Positions 17,738 through 27,098 of a stretch of DNA of 64,000 nt are shown here, one piece after another (positions within the stretch are counted from its first letter, which is position 1; each line of letters begins with the position of its first letter). Made by a program: the position numbers and the translations under genes. A model generated the notes under the pieces. The model was not told where the DNA came from. It saw nothing but the letters and a program-made list of their open reading frames with translations, and searched no databases. Where the stretch lies: contig LMJI01000001.1 of assembly GCA_001429255.1 (NCBI GenBank), positions 1,906,310-1,970,309 on the forward strand, written 5' to 3'. The stretch is from Cellulomonas sp. Root930. Lineage in GTDB: Bacteria > Actinomycetota > Actinomycetes > Actinomycetales > Cellulomonadaceae.

Positions 17738-18568
17738 ATGACCGACGAGCCCACCGCCGACACGCCGCGGGTCGCGGTGCTGGGCGGCGGTGTCATGGGG
17801 GAGACCCTGCTCAGCGCGCTGCTGACGGCGGGCTGGACGGCCGAGCAGGTCGAGGTCACCGAGCGGTACGCGCCGCGGGCCGAGGAGCTCGCCGCCCGGT
17901 ACGGGGTCCGCACCGGGTCGTCGAACGCGGAGGCCGCGGCCCGCGCCGTCGTCGTGCTGCTCGCCGTCAAGCCCAACGTCGTCGCCTCGGTCCTGGACGA
18001 GATCAAGGACGCCCTGCGCGGCGGCGAGCTCGTGGTCAGCGTGGCGGCCGGCCTGCCGATCGCCAGCTACGAGAAGCGGCTCAACCCGGCACAGCCGGTC
18101 GTGCGGGTCATGCCCAACACGCCCGCCGTCGTCGGCAAGGGGGCCAGCGCCATCGCCCCCGGCACGCACGCGAGCGAGGGGCACCTGGCCCTCGTCGAGA
18201 AGATGCTCGGCGCCACCGGGCTCGTCGTCCGTGTGGAGGAGAAGGACCTCGACGCGGTCACCGCCATCTCCGGCTCCGGCCCCGCCTACGCGTTCTACCT
18301 GATCGACGCGATGGCCGAGGCGGGAGTGCTGCTCGGCCTCACCCGTGACCTGGCCACGAAGCTCGCGGTCGCGACCGTCGAGGGCTCCGCGGCGCTCGCC
18401 GCCCAGTCGGGCGACCACCCGGCCGTGCTGCGCGAGCGCGTGTCCTCCCCGGGCGGGACCACGGTCGCCGCGGTGCAGGTGCTCGACGCCCACGGCGTCC
18501 GCGCCGGGGTCGTCGCGGCGGCGGAGGCGGCCCGCGACCGCTCGCGTGAGCTCGGCAAGCAGTACTGA
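17738..18568 (+). CDS. proC: Pyrroline-5-carboxylate reductase
   Basis: 276 residues, the normal size. It catalyses the last step of proline synthesis, reducing pyrroline-5-carboxylate with NAD(P)H in the cytoplasm. Rossmann motif VLGGGVMGETLL at the N terminus, AVKPNVV in the middle, VRVMPNTPAVVGKG, and the C-terminal signature running from VSSPGGTTVAAVQVL. The ATG at 17738 has GGGAGG upstream; an open frame from 17687 would add residues with no ribosome binding site. The stop overlaps the start of the next gene as TGATG, so a LacI regulator is coupled to a biosynthetic gene, an odd partnership. Confidence 0.95.
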   Translation: MTDEPTADTPRVAVLGGGVMGETLLSALLTAGWTAEQVEVTERYAPRAEELAARYGVRTGSSNAEAAARAVVVLLAVKPNVVASVLDEIKDALRGGELVVSVAAGLPIASYEKRLNPAQPVVRVMPNTPAVVGKGASAIAPGTHASEGHLALVEKMLGATGLVVRVEEKDLDAVTAISGSGPAYAFYLIDAMAEAGVLLGLTRDLATKLAVATVEGSAALAAQSGDHPAVLRERVSSPGGTTVAAVQVLDAHGVRAGVVAAAEAARDRSRELGKQY

Positions 18569-19575
18569 TGAACGCCTCCGCGCGTCCGCCGGCGATGAGC
18601 GACGTCGCCGCGCTCGCGGGCGTCTCGCACCAGACCGTCTCGCGGGTGCTGAACGACCATCCGAGCGTCCGCCCGGAGACGCGGGAGCGTGTCAACGCGG
18701 CCATCGTCCGGCTGGGGTACCGCCGCAACAGCGCCGCCCGCACGCTGGTCACCCGCCGGTCCGGCACGCTCGGCGTGGTCACCCCCGCCACCGCGCTGTA
18801 CGGGCCGACGAGCACGCTGGTCGGGCTCGAGGAGGCCGCCCGGGTGGTCGGCTGGTACGTGTCGGTGGCGACCATCCGGCAGTTCGACGGCGACAGCATG
18901 CACACCGCGATCGAGCACTTCCTGGGGCAGGGCGTCGACGGGATCGCGATCATCGCGCCCACCACCGAGGTCGCCCAGGCCATCGCCGCGATCGCGTCCC
19001 CGGTGCCGGTCGTGCTCATCTCGTCGGCGTCCGACGTCCCGCCCGTCGCGCACCTGCACGCGGTCGGTGTCGACCAGCGGCACGGCGCCCGGCTGGCCAC
19101 CCAGCACCTGCTCGACCAGGGCCACACCGAGGTGGTGCACGTGGCCGGCCCGCAGGACTGGTTCGACGCCCAGGACCGGCTCGCCGGGTGGCGCGAGGTC
19201 TCCGGACCGGGTGCCCCGGAGCACATCGAGGCGGGCTGGGACGCGGCCGACGGGTACGAGCTCGGGCTCCGGATGGTCCGCGAGGGACTGCCGTCGGCGA
19301 TCTTCGCGGCCAACGACCAGCTGGCCCTCGGGCTGCTGCACGCGTTCTGGGAGAAGGGTGTCGGCGTGCCGTCGGACGTCGCGGTCGTGGGCTTCGACGA
19401 CGAGGTCGGCGCCGCGCACTACACGCCGCCGCTGACCACGGTCCGGCAGGACTTCGGGGCGCTCGGGCGGCTGGCGGTCGGCTCGCTCCAGTCCGCGTTC
19501 GCCGGGGAGGACGTGGCGCGCCAGCAGATCCCCGCAGAGCTCGTGGTGCGGGCCAGCTCGGTGCGTCCGGCGTAG
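18568..19575 (+). CDS. LacI-family regulator, candidate repressor of the arabinose genes
   Basis: 335 residues. The N-terminal helix-turn-helix MSDVAALAGVSHQTVSRVLN is followed by the hinge helix RRNSAARTLVTRR and a periplasmic-binding-type sensor domain, with DWFDAQDRLAGW, FAANDQLALGLL and VGFDDEVGAAHYTPPLTTVR. It resembles the regulator at 28771-29808 more than the one at 43279-44343. It is the nearest regulator to araBDA. The perfect palindrome ATGTTAGCGCTAACAT lies 380 bases after its end, in front of araB, and is the probable target; this is inference from position. Its start is fused by TGATG to proC and it has no ribosome binding site of its own. Confidence 0.9.
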   Translation: MNASARPPAMSDVAALAGVSHQTVSRVLNDHPSVRPETRERVNAAIVRLGYRRNSAARTLVTRRSGTLGVVTPATALYGPTSTLVGLEEAARVVGWYVSVATIRQFDGDSMHTAIEHFLGQGVDGIAIIAPTTEVAQAIAAIASPVPVVLISSASDVPPVAHLHAVGVDQRHGARLATQHLLDQGHTEVVHVAGPQDWFDAQDRLAGWREVSGPGAPEHIEAGWDAADGYELGLRMVREGLPSAIFAANDQLALGLLHAFWEKGVGVPSDVAVVGFDDEVGAAHYTPPLTTVRQDFGALGRLAVGSLQSAFAGEDVARQQIPAELVVRASSVRPA

Positions 19576-19590
19576 TCCTACGCTCGGGTC

Positions 19591-19929
19591 ATGATCGACA
19601 TCGCCGAGCTCGCCGAGAAGCACCTGGACGCCGCCCGCTCCGACCAGCACGGCCGCTCGGCGGGCATCGTCGCCCACGACGGCGAGCTGCGGCAGACGAT
19701 CATGGCCATGACCGCCGGATCGAGCCTGGGCGAGCACAACTCCCCGAACGCCGCGACGCTGCAGGTCTGGCGCGGGAGGGTGCGGGTCGAGTCGCCCGAC
19801 GGGGACGTCGAGGCGAGCACCGGTCACCTGTGGGTGCTGACGCACGAGCGGCACTCGGTGCACGCGATCGAGGACAGCGTCTTCCTGCTCACCACCCTCA
19901 CGGGAGTCGGTCGGTCCTCGCACGGCTGA
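19591..19929 (+). CDS. Small cupin-domain protein
   Basis: 112 residues forming a single cupin barrel: [55 protein letters not shown]. His residues in EHN, HER and HSVHA could hold a metal, though the classic cupin metal motif is not complete. No signal peptide. There is no ribosome binding site, but TACGCT sits exactly six bases before the ATG, so the transcript is probably leaderless. It lies between lacI and the ara operon; a link to arabinose cannot be shown. Similar small cupins bind small ligands or act in stress. Confidence 0.75.
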   Translation: MIDIAELAEKHLDAARSDQHGRSAGIVAHDGELRQTIMAMTAGSSLGEHNSPNAATLQVWRGRVRVESPDGDVEASTGHLWVLTHERHSVHAIEDSVFLLTTLTGVGRSSHG

Positions 19930-19955
19930 GCCGGGGCGGGTGGACCGCGGGGCAG

Positions 19956-19971
19956 ATGTTAGCGCTAACAT
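19956..19971. promoter_or_regulatory. LacI-type operator of araBDA (perfect 16-bp palindrome)
   Basis: ATGTTAGCGCTAACAT is a perfect palindrome with a central GCGC, 56 bases before the araB start. Its right half holds TAACAT, a plausible -10. A copy with one changed base is found at 32161-32176 before the sugar importer, which suggests one regulon. Confidence 0.8.
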
Positions 19972-20026
19972 GTGTCTCGGCCGCCGGCGTCCGTCGCGGT
20001 CCTCGTCGCAAGAGCGGAGCCGCGTG

Positions 20027-21607
20027 ATGACGGTCGATCCCCACGGAACCGACCCCCGGACGGCCATCGAGTCCGGCGCGACGACCCTCGGCATCGAGCT
20101 GGGCTCCACGCGCATCAAGGCCGTCCTGATCGGCCCCGACCACGCTCCGTTGGCCAGCGGCAGCCACGACTGGGAGAACCAGTTCGTCGACCGCGTGTGG
20201 ACGTACTCGCTGGACGCCGTGTGGACCGGGCTGCAGGAGTCGGTCGCGGCGCTGCTGGCCGAGGCCGAGGAGAAGTACGGGGTGCGGCTGGCGCGGCTGC
20301 AGGCCATCGGGATCTCCGCGATGATGCACGGCTACCTCGCGTTCGACGAGGCCGACGAGCTGCTGGTCCCGTTCCGCACCTGGCGCAACACGACGACGGG
20401 CCGCGCGGCCGAGGAGCTGACCGGGCTGTTCGGTCACAACATCCCGCTGCGCTGGTCCATCGCGCACTTCCGTCAGGCGGAGCTGGACGCGGAGCCGCAC
20501 GTCCCGCAGGTCCGGTTCCTCACCACGCTGGCCGGCTACGTGCACTGGAAGCTCACCGGCCGCAAGGTGCTGGGCGTCGGCGACGCCTCGGGCATGTTCC
20601 CGATCGACACGGCGACGCACGCGTACGACGCGACGATGCTCGCCGCCTACCCCGGGGCGGACCTCGAGCCGCTGCTGCCCGAGATCCTGCTCGCCGGCCA
20701 GGAGGCCGGCCGGCTGACCGAGGCCGGCGCGGCGCTGCTCGACCCCACCGGCACGCTGCAGCCGGGCATCCCGCTGTGCCCGCCCGAGGGTGACGCCGGC
20801 ACGGGCATGGTCGCGACGAACTCCGTCGCACCCCGCACCGGCAACGTCAGCGTCGGCACCAGCATCTTCGCGATGGTCGTGCTGGAGAAGCCGCTCGCGC
20901 AGGTGCACCACGAGCTCGACCTGGTCACCACACCCGGCGGCGACCTGGTCGCGATGGTGCACTGCAACAACGGCGCCAGCGAGCTCGGCGCCTGGGCGGA
21001 CCTGTTCGGGCAGTTCGCCACCGCGATCGGGCAGCCCACCGGCTCGGACGAGGTGTTCGGGGCGCTCCTGCGCGAGGCGCTGACCGGCGACGCCGACGGG
21101 GGCGGGCTGCTGGCCTACAACTACCTGTCCGGTGAGCCGATCACGGGTCTGACCGAGGGGCGGCCGCTGTTCGTGCGGACCCCTGACAGCCGGCTCACCC
21201 TCGCGAACTTCATGCGCACCCAGGTCTACAGCGCGTTCGGCACGCTCAGCCTGGGCATGCGCGTGCTGCGAGGAGAAGGTGTCGAGCTCGACGCGATGTA
21301 CGCGCACGGCGGGCTGTTCCGGACCGCGGGCGTGGCGCAGCGGCTGCTCGCCGCGGCGGTCGGCGCGCCGGTCACCGTGGGCAGCACCGCGGGCGAGGGC
21401 GGTGCCTGGGGGATCGCGGTGCTCGCCGCGTACCTGGGTGCGGCCGACGAGCAGGACCTGAGCACCTACCTGACCACCCGCGTGTTCGGCGACGCCGTCT
21501 CGGAGACGGTCGCGCCGGACCAGGACGACGTCCGCGGCTTCGACGCCTACCTCGAGCGCTACAGCGCCGGGCTGGCGATCGAGCAGGCCGCGGTGGAGGC
21601 ACTGTGA
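20027..21607 (+). CDS. araB: L-ribulokinase
   Basis: 526 residues of the FGGY carbohydrate kinase family. It phosphorylates L-ribulose with ATP in the cytoplasm. Visible are the N-terminal phosphate-binding strand [44 protein letters not shown] and the C-terminal [18 protein letters not shown] nucleotide-binding region. The ATG at 20027 is chosen: an open frame to 19940 includes the operator palindrome, so those residues cannot be part of a normal product. GTG at 20024 is an alternative. The stop overlaps the next start as GTGA. Order araB-araD-araA makes a complete arabinose pathway. Confidence 0.95.
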   Translation: MTVDPHGTDPRTAIESGATTLGIELGSTRIKAVLIGPDHAPLASGSHDWENQFVDRVWTYSLDAVWTGLQESVAALLAEAEEKYGVRLARLQAIGISAMMHGYLAFDEADELLVPFRTWRNTTTGRAAEELTGLFGHNIPLRWSIAHFRQAELDAEPHVPQVRFLTTLAGYVHWKLTGRKVLGVGDASGMFPIDTATHAYDATMLAAYPGADLEPLLPEILLAGQEAGRLTEAGAALLDPTGTLQPGIPLCPPEGDAGTGMVATNSVAPRTGNVSVGTSIFAMVVLEKPLAQVHHELDLVTTPGGDLVAMVHCNNGASELGAWADLFGQFATAIGQPTGSDEVFGALLREALTGDADGGGLLAYNYLSGEPITGLTEGRPLFVRTPDSRLTLANFMRTQVYSAFGTLSLGMRVLRGEGVELDAMYAHGGLFRTAGVAQRLLAAAVGAPVTVGSTAGEGGAWGIAVLAAYLGAADEQDLSTYLTTRVFGDAVSETVAPDQDDVRGFDAYLERYSAGLAIEQAAVEAL

Positions 21608-22314
21608 GCACCGAGGACCTGATCCAGCAGACGCGGACCGTCGTCGCGCAGCTGCACGCGGAGCTGCCGCGCTGGGGCCTGGTGGTGTGGACCGCGGGGA
21701 ACGTGTCGCAGCGGGTGGTCGTCGGAGCCGCTCCCGGGCCCGCCGACCTGTTCGTCATCAAGCCCTCCGGGGTCACGTACGACGAGCTGACCCCCGAGTC
21801 GATGGTCGTCTGCGACCTCGACGGGAACCTGGTCGACGGCACCCGAGCACCCTCGAGCGACACCGCCGCGCACGCCTACGTGTACCGGCACATGCCGTCG
21901 GTGGGGGGAGTCGTGCACACGCACTCGACCTACGCGACCGCCTGGGCCGCCCGCGGCGAGCCGGTCCCGTGCGTGCTCACGATGATGGCCGACGAGTTCG
22001 GCGGCGACGTGCCGATCGGCCCGTTCGCGCTCATCGGCGACGACTCGATCGGCCGCGGCATCGTCGAGACCCTGCAGGGCTCCCGCAGCCCCGCCGTCCT
22101 CATGCGCAACCACGGACCGTTCACCATCGGCCGCGACGCCAAGGCCGCCGTGAAGGCCGCCGTCATGGTCGAGGAGGTCGCACGCACGGTGCACATCGCG
22201 CGGCAGCTGGGCGACACCGTCCCGATCGCGCAGTCGGACATCGACTCCCTCTACGCCCGCTACCAGAACGTCTACGGACAGCAGCCCACCCACACCCCGG
22301 AGAGCGACTCATGA
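21604..22314 (+). CDS. araD: L-ribulose-5-phosphate 4-epimerase
   Basis: 236 residues of the class II aldolase/epimerase family, converting L-ribulose 5-phosphate to D-xylulose 5-phosphate. Zinc ligands are in [13 protein letters not shown] and the later [11 protein letters not shown] histidine; TAGNVSQR and [10 protein letters not shown] form the phosphate and substrate pocket. It starts with GTG in a GTGA overlap with araB and ends in an ATGA overlap with araA, so the three are translationally coupled. The length fits the family (about 230). Confidence 0.95.
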   Translation: MSTEDLIQQTRTVVAQLHAELPRWGLVVWTAGNVSQRVVVGAAPGPADLFVIKPSGVTYDELTPESMVVCDLDGNLVDGTRAPSSDTAAHAYVYRHMPSVGGVVHTHSTYATAWAARGEPVPCVLTMMADEFGGDVPIGPFALIGDDSIGRGIVETLQGSRSPAVLMRNHGPFTIGRDAKAAVKAAVMVEEVARTVHIARQLGDTVPIAQSDIDSLYARYQNVYGQQPTHTPESDS

Positions 22315-23813
22315 CCAAGCCCTACGCCGACCGCGAGATCTGGTTCCTCACCGGGAGCCAGGGCCTGTACGGCGAGGAGACGCTCCGCCAGGTGGCCACC
22401 CAGTCGCAGGAGATCGCGCGGGTCCTGGGCGACACGCTCCCGGCGACGCTCGTCTGGAAGCCGGTGCTGACGGACTCCGACGCGATCCGCCGCGCCGCGC
22501 TGGAGGCCAACGCCGACGACTCCGTCATCGGCGTCATCGCGTGGATGCACACGTTCTCGCCGGCCAAGATGTGGATCGCCGGCCTCGACGCGCTGCGCAC
22601 GCCGCTGCTGCACCTGCACACGCAGGCGAACGTCGAGCTGCCGTGGGACACCATCGACTTCGACTTCATGAACCTCAACCAGGCCGCCCACGGCGACCGC
22701 GAGTTCGGGTACATCGCGACCCGGCTCGGTGCTGCGCGCAAGACGGTCGCGGGGCACGTGTCCAACCCGGCTGTCGTCGCGTCGATCGACACCTGGGTGC
22801 GCGCGTGCGCCGGCTGGGCCGCGACGCACGAGCTGAAGCTCGCCCGGTTCGGCGACAACATGCGCAACGTCGCCGTGACCGAGGGCGACAAGACCGAGGC
22901 CGAGCTGCGGTTCGGCGTCTCGGTGAACACCTGGGGCGTGAACGACCTCGTGGCGGCCGTGGACGCGGTGGCTCCAGAAGACGTCGACGCGCTCGTCGCC
23001 GAGTACGAGCAGCTCTACGACGTCGCCCCGGAGCTGCGGGTGGACGGCGACCGGCACGAGTCCCTGCGCTACGGCGCCCGCCAGGAGATCGCCCTGCGCA
23101 CCCTGCTCGAGTCGCTGGGTGCCAAGGCCTTCACGACGAACTTCGAGGACCTCGGTGACCTCCGCCAGCTCCCCGGCCTCGCGGTGCAGCGGCTCATGGC
23201 CGACGGCTACGGGTTCGGCGCCGAGGGCGACTGGAAGACCGCGATCCTGGTCCACGCCGCCAAGGTGATGGGCGCCGGGCTGCCCGGCGGCGCGTCGCTC
23301 ATGGAGGACTACACCTACGACCTGACGCCCGGCTCGGAGCGGATCCTCGGCGCCCACATGCTCGAGATCTGCCCGACGCTCACCACGTCGAAGCCGACCC
23401 TGGAGATCCACCCGCTCGGCATCGGCGGCAAGGAGGACCCGGTCCGCCTGGTGTTCAACGCCGACCCCGGCGTGGGCGTCGTCGTGTCGCTGGCCGACAT
23501 GCGCGACCGCTTCCGGCTGACCGCCAACGTGGTCGACGTCGTCCCGCCCACCGCCGACCTGCCGCACCTGCCGGTCGCGCGGGCCGTCTGGGAGCCCCGC
23601 CCCGACTTCCGCACGTCCGCCGAGTCCTGGCTGACCGCCGGGGGAGCGCACCACACGGTGCTCACGACGGCCGTCGGGGTCGAGGCGTTCGAGGACTTCG
23701 CGGAGATCGCGCGCACCGAGCTGCTCGTCATCGACGAGGACACCACGCGCCGCGGCTTCCGCGACCAGGTGCGGTGGAACCAGGTCTACTTCCGCCTGGC
23801 CCAGGGGTTCTGA
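22311..23813 (+). CDS. araA: L-arabinose isomerase
   Basis: 500 residues, the standard length for the enzyme that interconverts L-arabinose and L-ribulose, with Mn(II). Family landmarks: [17 protein letters not shown] at the N terminus, [49 protein letters not shown] and LEICPTL with the metal-binding Glu/His set. The ATG overlaps the araD stop. Ninety-five bases separate it from the next gene, with no hairpin that I can see. No arabinose-specific AraR is present nearby, which fits control by LacI-type proteins. Confidence 0.96.
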   Translation: MTKPYADREIWFLTGSQGLYGEETLRQVATQSQEIARVLGDTLPATLVWKPVLTDSDAIRRAALEANADDSVIGVIAWMHTFSPAKMWIAGLDALRTPLLHLHTQANVELPWDTIDFDFMNLNQAAHGDREFGYIATRLGAARKTVAGHVSNPAVVASIDTWVRACAGWAATHELKLARFGDNMRNVAVTEGDKTEAELRFGVSVNTWGVNDLVAAVDAVAPEDVDALVAEYEQLYDVAPELRVDGDRHESLRYGARQEIALRTLLESLGAKAFTTNFEDLGDLRQLPGLAVQRLMADGYGFGAEGDWKTAILVHAAKVMGAGLPGGASLMEDYTYDLTPGSERILGAHMLEICPTLTTSKPTLEIHPLGIGGKEDPVRLVFNADPGVGVVVSLADMRDRFRLTANVVDVVPPTADLPHLPVARAVWEPRPDFRTSAESWLTAGGAHHTVLTTAVGVEAFEDFAEIARTELLVIDEDTTRRGFRDQVRWNQVYFRLAQGF

Positions 23814-23908
23814 GAGGTACGTCCGAACGGGTGGACCTGAGTCCCCCGATTGCTCGTTGCAACTGATGTCTCTAGCGTCGTGACTAGCGCGACGAGGGGG
23901 ATTACGCC

Positions 23909-24868
23909 ATGACCGTGCAGGGGGCGTCGGGGAGGACCTGGCTCCTCCGCGCACTCCTCGCGGTCGGCGGAGGCCTCCTGGCGGCACTCGTCTCGGTCCT
24001 GCTGTCGGCCGCGCCCGCGCACGCGAGCCCGTCTGCTGAGAGCGACCTCCCGACCGTGCTCGCTCCGGTCACGGACGCGACGGGCGTCCTCTCCGACGCG
24101 GTGGTGACGCCCGTGGTCGCACCCGTGGCGGACGTGCTGGGTGCGGTGGCCGGGCCGCTCTCCGTCGTCGTGACACCTGCGGCTGGCGTCGTGGGTGCCG
24201 TCGCCTCGCCCGTGCCCGCGGCGCAGGTCACGGCGCCGGTGGTCGCCGTGATCACGCCGGTCGCGGACGCGCTGACGCCCGTGGGTGGTGTGCTGGAGCC
24301 GGTGCTTCGGCCGGTGACCGACGCGCTGGTGCCCGTGGTGGGTGCGCTGGAGCCGGTGACGAGGGGGCTTCGACCGGTGACCGATGTGCTGGTGCCGGTG
24401 GTGGGTGCGCTGGAGCCGGTGACGGGGGGACTCCGGCCGGTGACCGATGTGCTGGTGCCCGACGACGGGTCGTCACCCGGGGCCGGTGCCCCCGAGCCGG
24501 GGACTAGCGTCACGGTGCCGTCGACCGCCGAGCCCGCTGGACAGCGAGTGCCGGCCCTGGCCCCGACGACCGCCGTGCGCGGGACGGGGATCCTGGACCG
24601 CCGGCCCGACACGCTCGTCGCCGTCCACGCACCCACGGAGGTCGCGCCCGGCCGTGCCCCCCACCGCCCCCCGAACCTTCCCGGCGCCGACGGTGTGGGT
24701 CTTCCGCCGTCCGGCAGCACGTCGACCGGCGCCGCGCGGGGTGCCGTCGACGGTGACGTCCCGAGCGGCGTCCAGCCGCCCGCCCTTCGCGGGGTGACCA
24801 CCCGTGGCAGTCCATCGCCCGCACCCCCGTCCGCCCCCGGCCCGGAGGTCCCCGACTCCCCGGCGTGA
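23909..24868 (+). CDS. Secreted low-complexity protein with 21-residue repeats
   Basis: 319 residues. A signal peptide of about 40 residues (hydrophobic LLRALLAVGGGLLAALVSVL, cleavage near AHA-SPS). The mature part begins with a Val/Pro/Ala-rich stretch and three repeats (122-181) of the form LVPVVGALEPVTRGLRPVTD. A Pro/Gly/Ser/Thr tail has no recognisable domain, no LPXTG motif and no membrane end. I do not recognise a family. The amphipathic VxxVxxVL pattern could coat a surface or insert into a membrane. It is followed by a small membrane protein 65 bases downstream. Upstream DNA (23814-23908) contains no clear operator. Confidence 0.7.
   Translation: MTVQGASGRTWLLRALLAVGGGLLAALVSVLLSAAPAHASPSAESDLPTVLAPVTDATGVLSDAVVTPVVAPVADVLGAVAGPLSVVVTPAAGVVGAVASPVPAAQVTAPVVAVITPVADALTPVGGVLEPVLRPVTDALVPVVGALEPVTRGLRPVTDVLVPVVGALEPVTGGLRPVTDVLVPDDGSSPGAGAPEPGTSVTVPSTAEPAGQRVPALAPTTAVRGTGILDRRPDTLVAVHAPTEVAPGRAPHRPPNLPGADGVGLPPSGSTSTGAARGAVDGDVPSGVQPPALRGVTTRGSPSPAPPSAPGPEVPDSPA
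24272..24451 (+). repeat. Three tandem repeats (54, 63 and 63 bp) in the secreted protein gene
   Basis: The units encode LTPVGGVLEPVLRPVTDA, LVPVVGALEPVTRGLRPVTD plus V, and a nearly identical third copy. The last two differ by only a few bases, which points to recent duplication or gene conversion. Confidence 0.85.
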
Positions 24869-24933
24869 GCTGGGTCGTCGCGCTGATGCGCGACCCGCCC
24901 CGCATCCGTCCGTCCCTCGTTGAGGAGTCCGCC

Positions 24934-25155
24934 ATGCGTTCCTTCGTCCGTCGTTCCCTGCAGACAGCACTCGTCTCCGGCGGCCTCGCCGCCACCGTCC
25001 TCCAGCTCGCCGGCACGGCCGCAGCCGTCGCCACCGCGATGGTGTCCGCGGTCGCGTCGCCCGTCATCGCCCGCCAGCACCGCTGGGCCGCCGCCCGCCG
25101 ACCGTCCACGCTCACCGAGGTGCCGACCCAGCGCAGCGCACACCCGGAGTCGTGA
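24934..25155 (+). CDS. Small membrane or secreted protein
   Basis: 73 residues. One long hydrophobic stretch (about 9-40, from LVSGGLAATVLQLAG) is followed by a basic tail with RQHRWAAARRPS. The ATG at 24934 has GAGGAG seven bases upstream; an alternative in-frame GTG at 24865 overlaps the preceding stop (GTGA) but would add a charged lead with no ribosome binding site. Probably co-transcribed with the repeat protein before it. No known family. Confidence 0.6.
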   Translation: MRSFVRRSLQTALVSGGLAATVLQLAGTAAAVATAMVSAVASPVIARQHRWAAARRPSTLTEVPTQRSAHPES

Positions 25156-25179
25156 CCCGGGGCTCCGTACGCTGGGCCC

Positions 25180-25803
25180 ATGTCCACCGGCACCGACGAC
25201 GCCACCTCGAGCCTGGGGCGTCGGCGCGGTCGTCGGCCTGCCGGCGAGGACACCCGTGGCGCCATCCTGGCGGCCGCGCGCGACGAGTTCGCCGAGCGCG
25301 GGTTCGACGGGGCGAGCATCCGGTCGGTCGCGCGTCGCGCGGACGTGGACCCCGCGCTGGTGCGGCACTACTTCCGCGACAAGGCGGAGCTGTTCGTCGC
25401 CGGGATGATCCCGGCGGGCGCCGACCCCGCGGCCATCGCGTCCGGTCTGGCCGGAGATGGCGTCGACGGGCTCGGGGCGCGTCTGCTCACCGCCGTGCTC
25501 CGGGTGTGGGAGGCCGACGGCGGGGTGGCGTTCCGGGTGGCGTTCGCCGGGATCACGGCCGGCGACCTGCAGGCCGAGGCGCTCGTCGGGTACGTCGGCC
25601 GCGAGGTGTTCGGGCAGGTGGCGCGGGTCCTGCCGCCGCCGGACCAGCAGCTGCGCGTGTCCCTCGTGGCGTCCCAGATGGTCGGCGTCCTCATGGCCCG
25701 GCACGTGCTGCGGCTGGAGCCGCTGGCCTCGCTGCCGGTCGACGAGGTGGTCGCCCTCGTCGGGCCCACGCTGCAGCGCTACCTGTCCGGGCCGCTCACC
25801 TAG
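25180..25803 (+). CDS. TetR-family regulator
   Basis: 207 residues. After a basic lead (GRRRGRRPAG), the DNA-binding domain runs from DTRGAILAAARDEFAERGFD through ASIRSVARRADVDPALVRHY to FRDKAELF. The C-terminal ligand domain has the WEADGG...FAGITAG pattern and a final LEPLASLPVDEVV region, as in TetR_C_17-like proteins. TACGCT lies exactly six bases before the ATG, and there is no ribosome binding site, so a leaderless start is likely. Target genes are unknown; the convergent DoxX-like gene overlaps its 3' end by 8 bases. Confidence 0.88.
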   Translation: MSTGTDDATSSLGRRRGRRPAGEDTRGAILAAARDEFAERGFDGASIRSVARRADVDPALVRHYFRDKAELFVAGMIPAGADPAAIASGLAGDGVDGLGARLLTAVLRVWEADGGVAFRVAFAGITAGDLQAEALVGYVGREVFGQVARVLPPPDQQLRVSLVASQMVGVLMARHVLRLEPLASLPVDEVVALVGPTLQRYLSGPLT

Positions 25804-26185
25804 GCTGCCGGGCCACGGCGACCGCCCAGGCGACCAGCGGCACCTGCAGCGGCAGCCGCGCCCAGGCCACCACCGGCCTGCCCGCCCAGCCGCGCGCGTC
25901 CGGCCGGGAGCGGACCGCCATCGTCAGGTTGCCGGGGAACACGCCCACCAGCAGGGCCGCCGACGCCAGCCCGCCGAGCCGACGCGTCGTAGGCACCGTC
26001 AGGGCGGCCGCGCAGGCGATCTCGGCCACGCCGGACCCGAGCACCCACGGGTCGGGGTTGCCCAGGGAGCGGGGGATCAGCGGCCGGAAGATGCCCGGCC
26101 GGCGCAGGTGCAGCACGCCGGACGTGCCCAGCAGGGCGGCGAGCGCGATCGCGGGACCGTGGCGGCGGAGCGTCGAGGAGAGCAC
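25796..26185 (-). CDS. DoxX-like small membrane protein
   Basis: 129 residues with four predicted membrane helices: AIALAALLGTSGVLHL, the stretch around VLGSGVAEIACAAAL, LASAALLVGVFPGNLTMAV, and LPLQVPLVAWAVAV. The SGVLHLRRP and GVAEIACA motifs fit the DoxX/DUF4267-type superfamily. These are linked to redox balance or small-molecule handling in the membrane; the role here is not known. Its 3' end overlaps the tetR gene by 8 bases in a tail-to-tail arrangement. It shares its upstream region with the gene at 26239. Confidence 0.75.
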   Translation of the reverse strand: MLSSTLRRHGPAIALAALLGTSGVLHLRRPGIFRPLIPRSLGNPDPWVLGSGVAEIACAAALTVPTTRRLGGLASAALLVGVFPGNLTMAVRSRPDARGWAGRPVVAWARLPLQVPLVAWAVAVARQPR

Positions 26186-26238
26186 GCGCCACGGTATCCG
26201 GGAGGCCGTTGTCGGTGCCGGTCGATAGCGTGCGCGGC

Positions 26239-27057
26239 ATGGACACCGTCGACCTCTCCTTCGACTCGTACGCCGGCGTGATCGGGCAGGAGTCGGCCCG
26301 CACGGCCGACGCGCTCGAGAAGGCGCCGCTGTCCGCGCAGGTCCCGGCGTGCCCGGACTGGAGCACCGCCGACCTGGCGTACCACCTGGGCGAGGTGCAG
26401 GACTTCTGGTCGCAGATCGTCGGGAACGCCCCCGCGGGTCCCGACGACGCGCAGGACACGGAACGCCTGCCGGACGACGAGCTCGTGGCGTTCCTGCGCA
26501 CCCGCACGGACGCGCTGCTGACCGCGATCGCCGCGCACGACCCGGCGGACCCGTGCTGGTCCTGGTCGCCCGTCGGGGGAACCGTCGGCTGGGTGCTCCG
26601 GCGCCAGGCGCACGAGGCGCTCGTGCACCGGGTCGACGCCGAGCAGACCGCCGGGCTGCCGGTCACCGATCCGGGCGTCGTGCTCGCCGCGGACGGCGTC
26701 GACGAGATGCTCGGCGTCATGGTCAGCGGGCTGCCGGAGTGGGCGTCGTTCACCCCCGACGGCCAACGGGTCCGACTGCACGCCACCGACGCCGGCCGCG
26801 AGTGGGTCATGGCGTTCGGGCGGTTCCACGGCACGTCGCCGGCCAGCGGGAAGCAGTACGACGACGAGTGCGCGGAGCTGGTCGGCGGGGCGCCGTGGGA
26901 GGGGGAGGACGAGGACGTCACGGCGACGGTGTCCGGCTCCGCGTGGGACCTGGAGCTCTGGCTCTGGGGGCGCGGCGGCACGGACGCGCTGCAGCGTGAC
27001 GGTGACCCGGCGGCGATCGAGCGGCTGCGCGCGGTGATCGTCGAGTCGACGCAGTAG
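26239..27057 (+). CDS. Maleylpyruvate isomerase family (DinB-fold, mycothiol-dependent type)
   Basis: 272 residues. The N-terminal four-helix bundle (about 8-150) has CPDWSTADLAYHLGEVQDFW, with the first metal-type His, and RRQAHEALVHRVDAEQ, with the HEALVHRVD pair, matching the metal triad of the mycothiol-dependent maleylpyruvate isomerase group. The C-terminal part ends in the usual SAWDLELWLWGR stretch. The true substrate is unclear; many actinobacterial paralogues act on mycothiol or bacillithiol adducts. The ATG at 26239 has no ribosome binding site but is seven bases after TAGCGT, a leaderless-type start. A TTG-started extension to 26209 is unlikely. Confidence 0.82.
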   Translation: MDTVDLSFDSYAGVIGQESARTADALEKAPLSAQVPACPDWSTADLAYHLGEVQDFWSQIVGNAPAGPDDAQDTERLPDDELVAFLRTRTDALLTAIAAHDPADPCWSWSPVGGTVGWVLRRQAHEALVHRVDAEQTAGLPVTDPGVVLAADGVDEMLGVMVSGLPEWASFTPDGQRVRLHATDAGREWVMAFGRFHGTSPASGKQYDDECAELVGGAPWEGEDEDVTATVSGSAWDLELWLWGRGGTDALQRDGDPAAIERLRAVIVESTQ

Positions 27058-27098
27058 CGCCTTGTGCCGGTCGACCGGCGAGGAGCACAATTCCTCAC

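Noticed and set aside
19940..20026. Longer araB start
   Set aside because: It would put the perfect operator palindrome in the coding region; no ribosome binding site.
24272..24451. Possible CRISPR-like or satellite repeats
   Set aside because: Units are contiguous, in frame and have no spacers; no cas genes. They are coding repeats.
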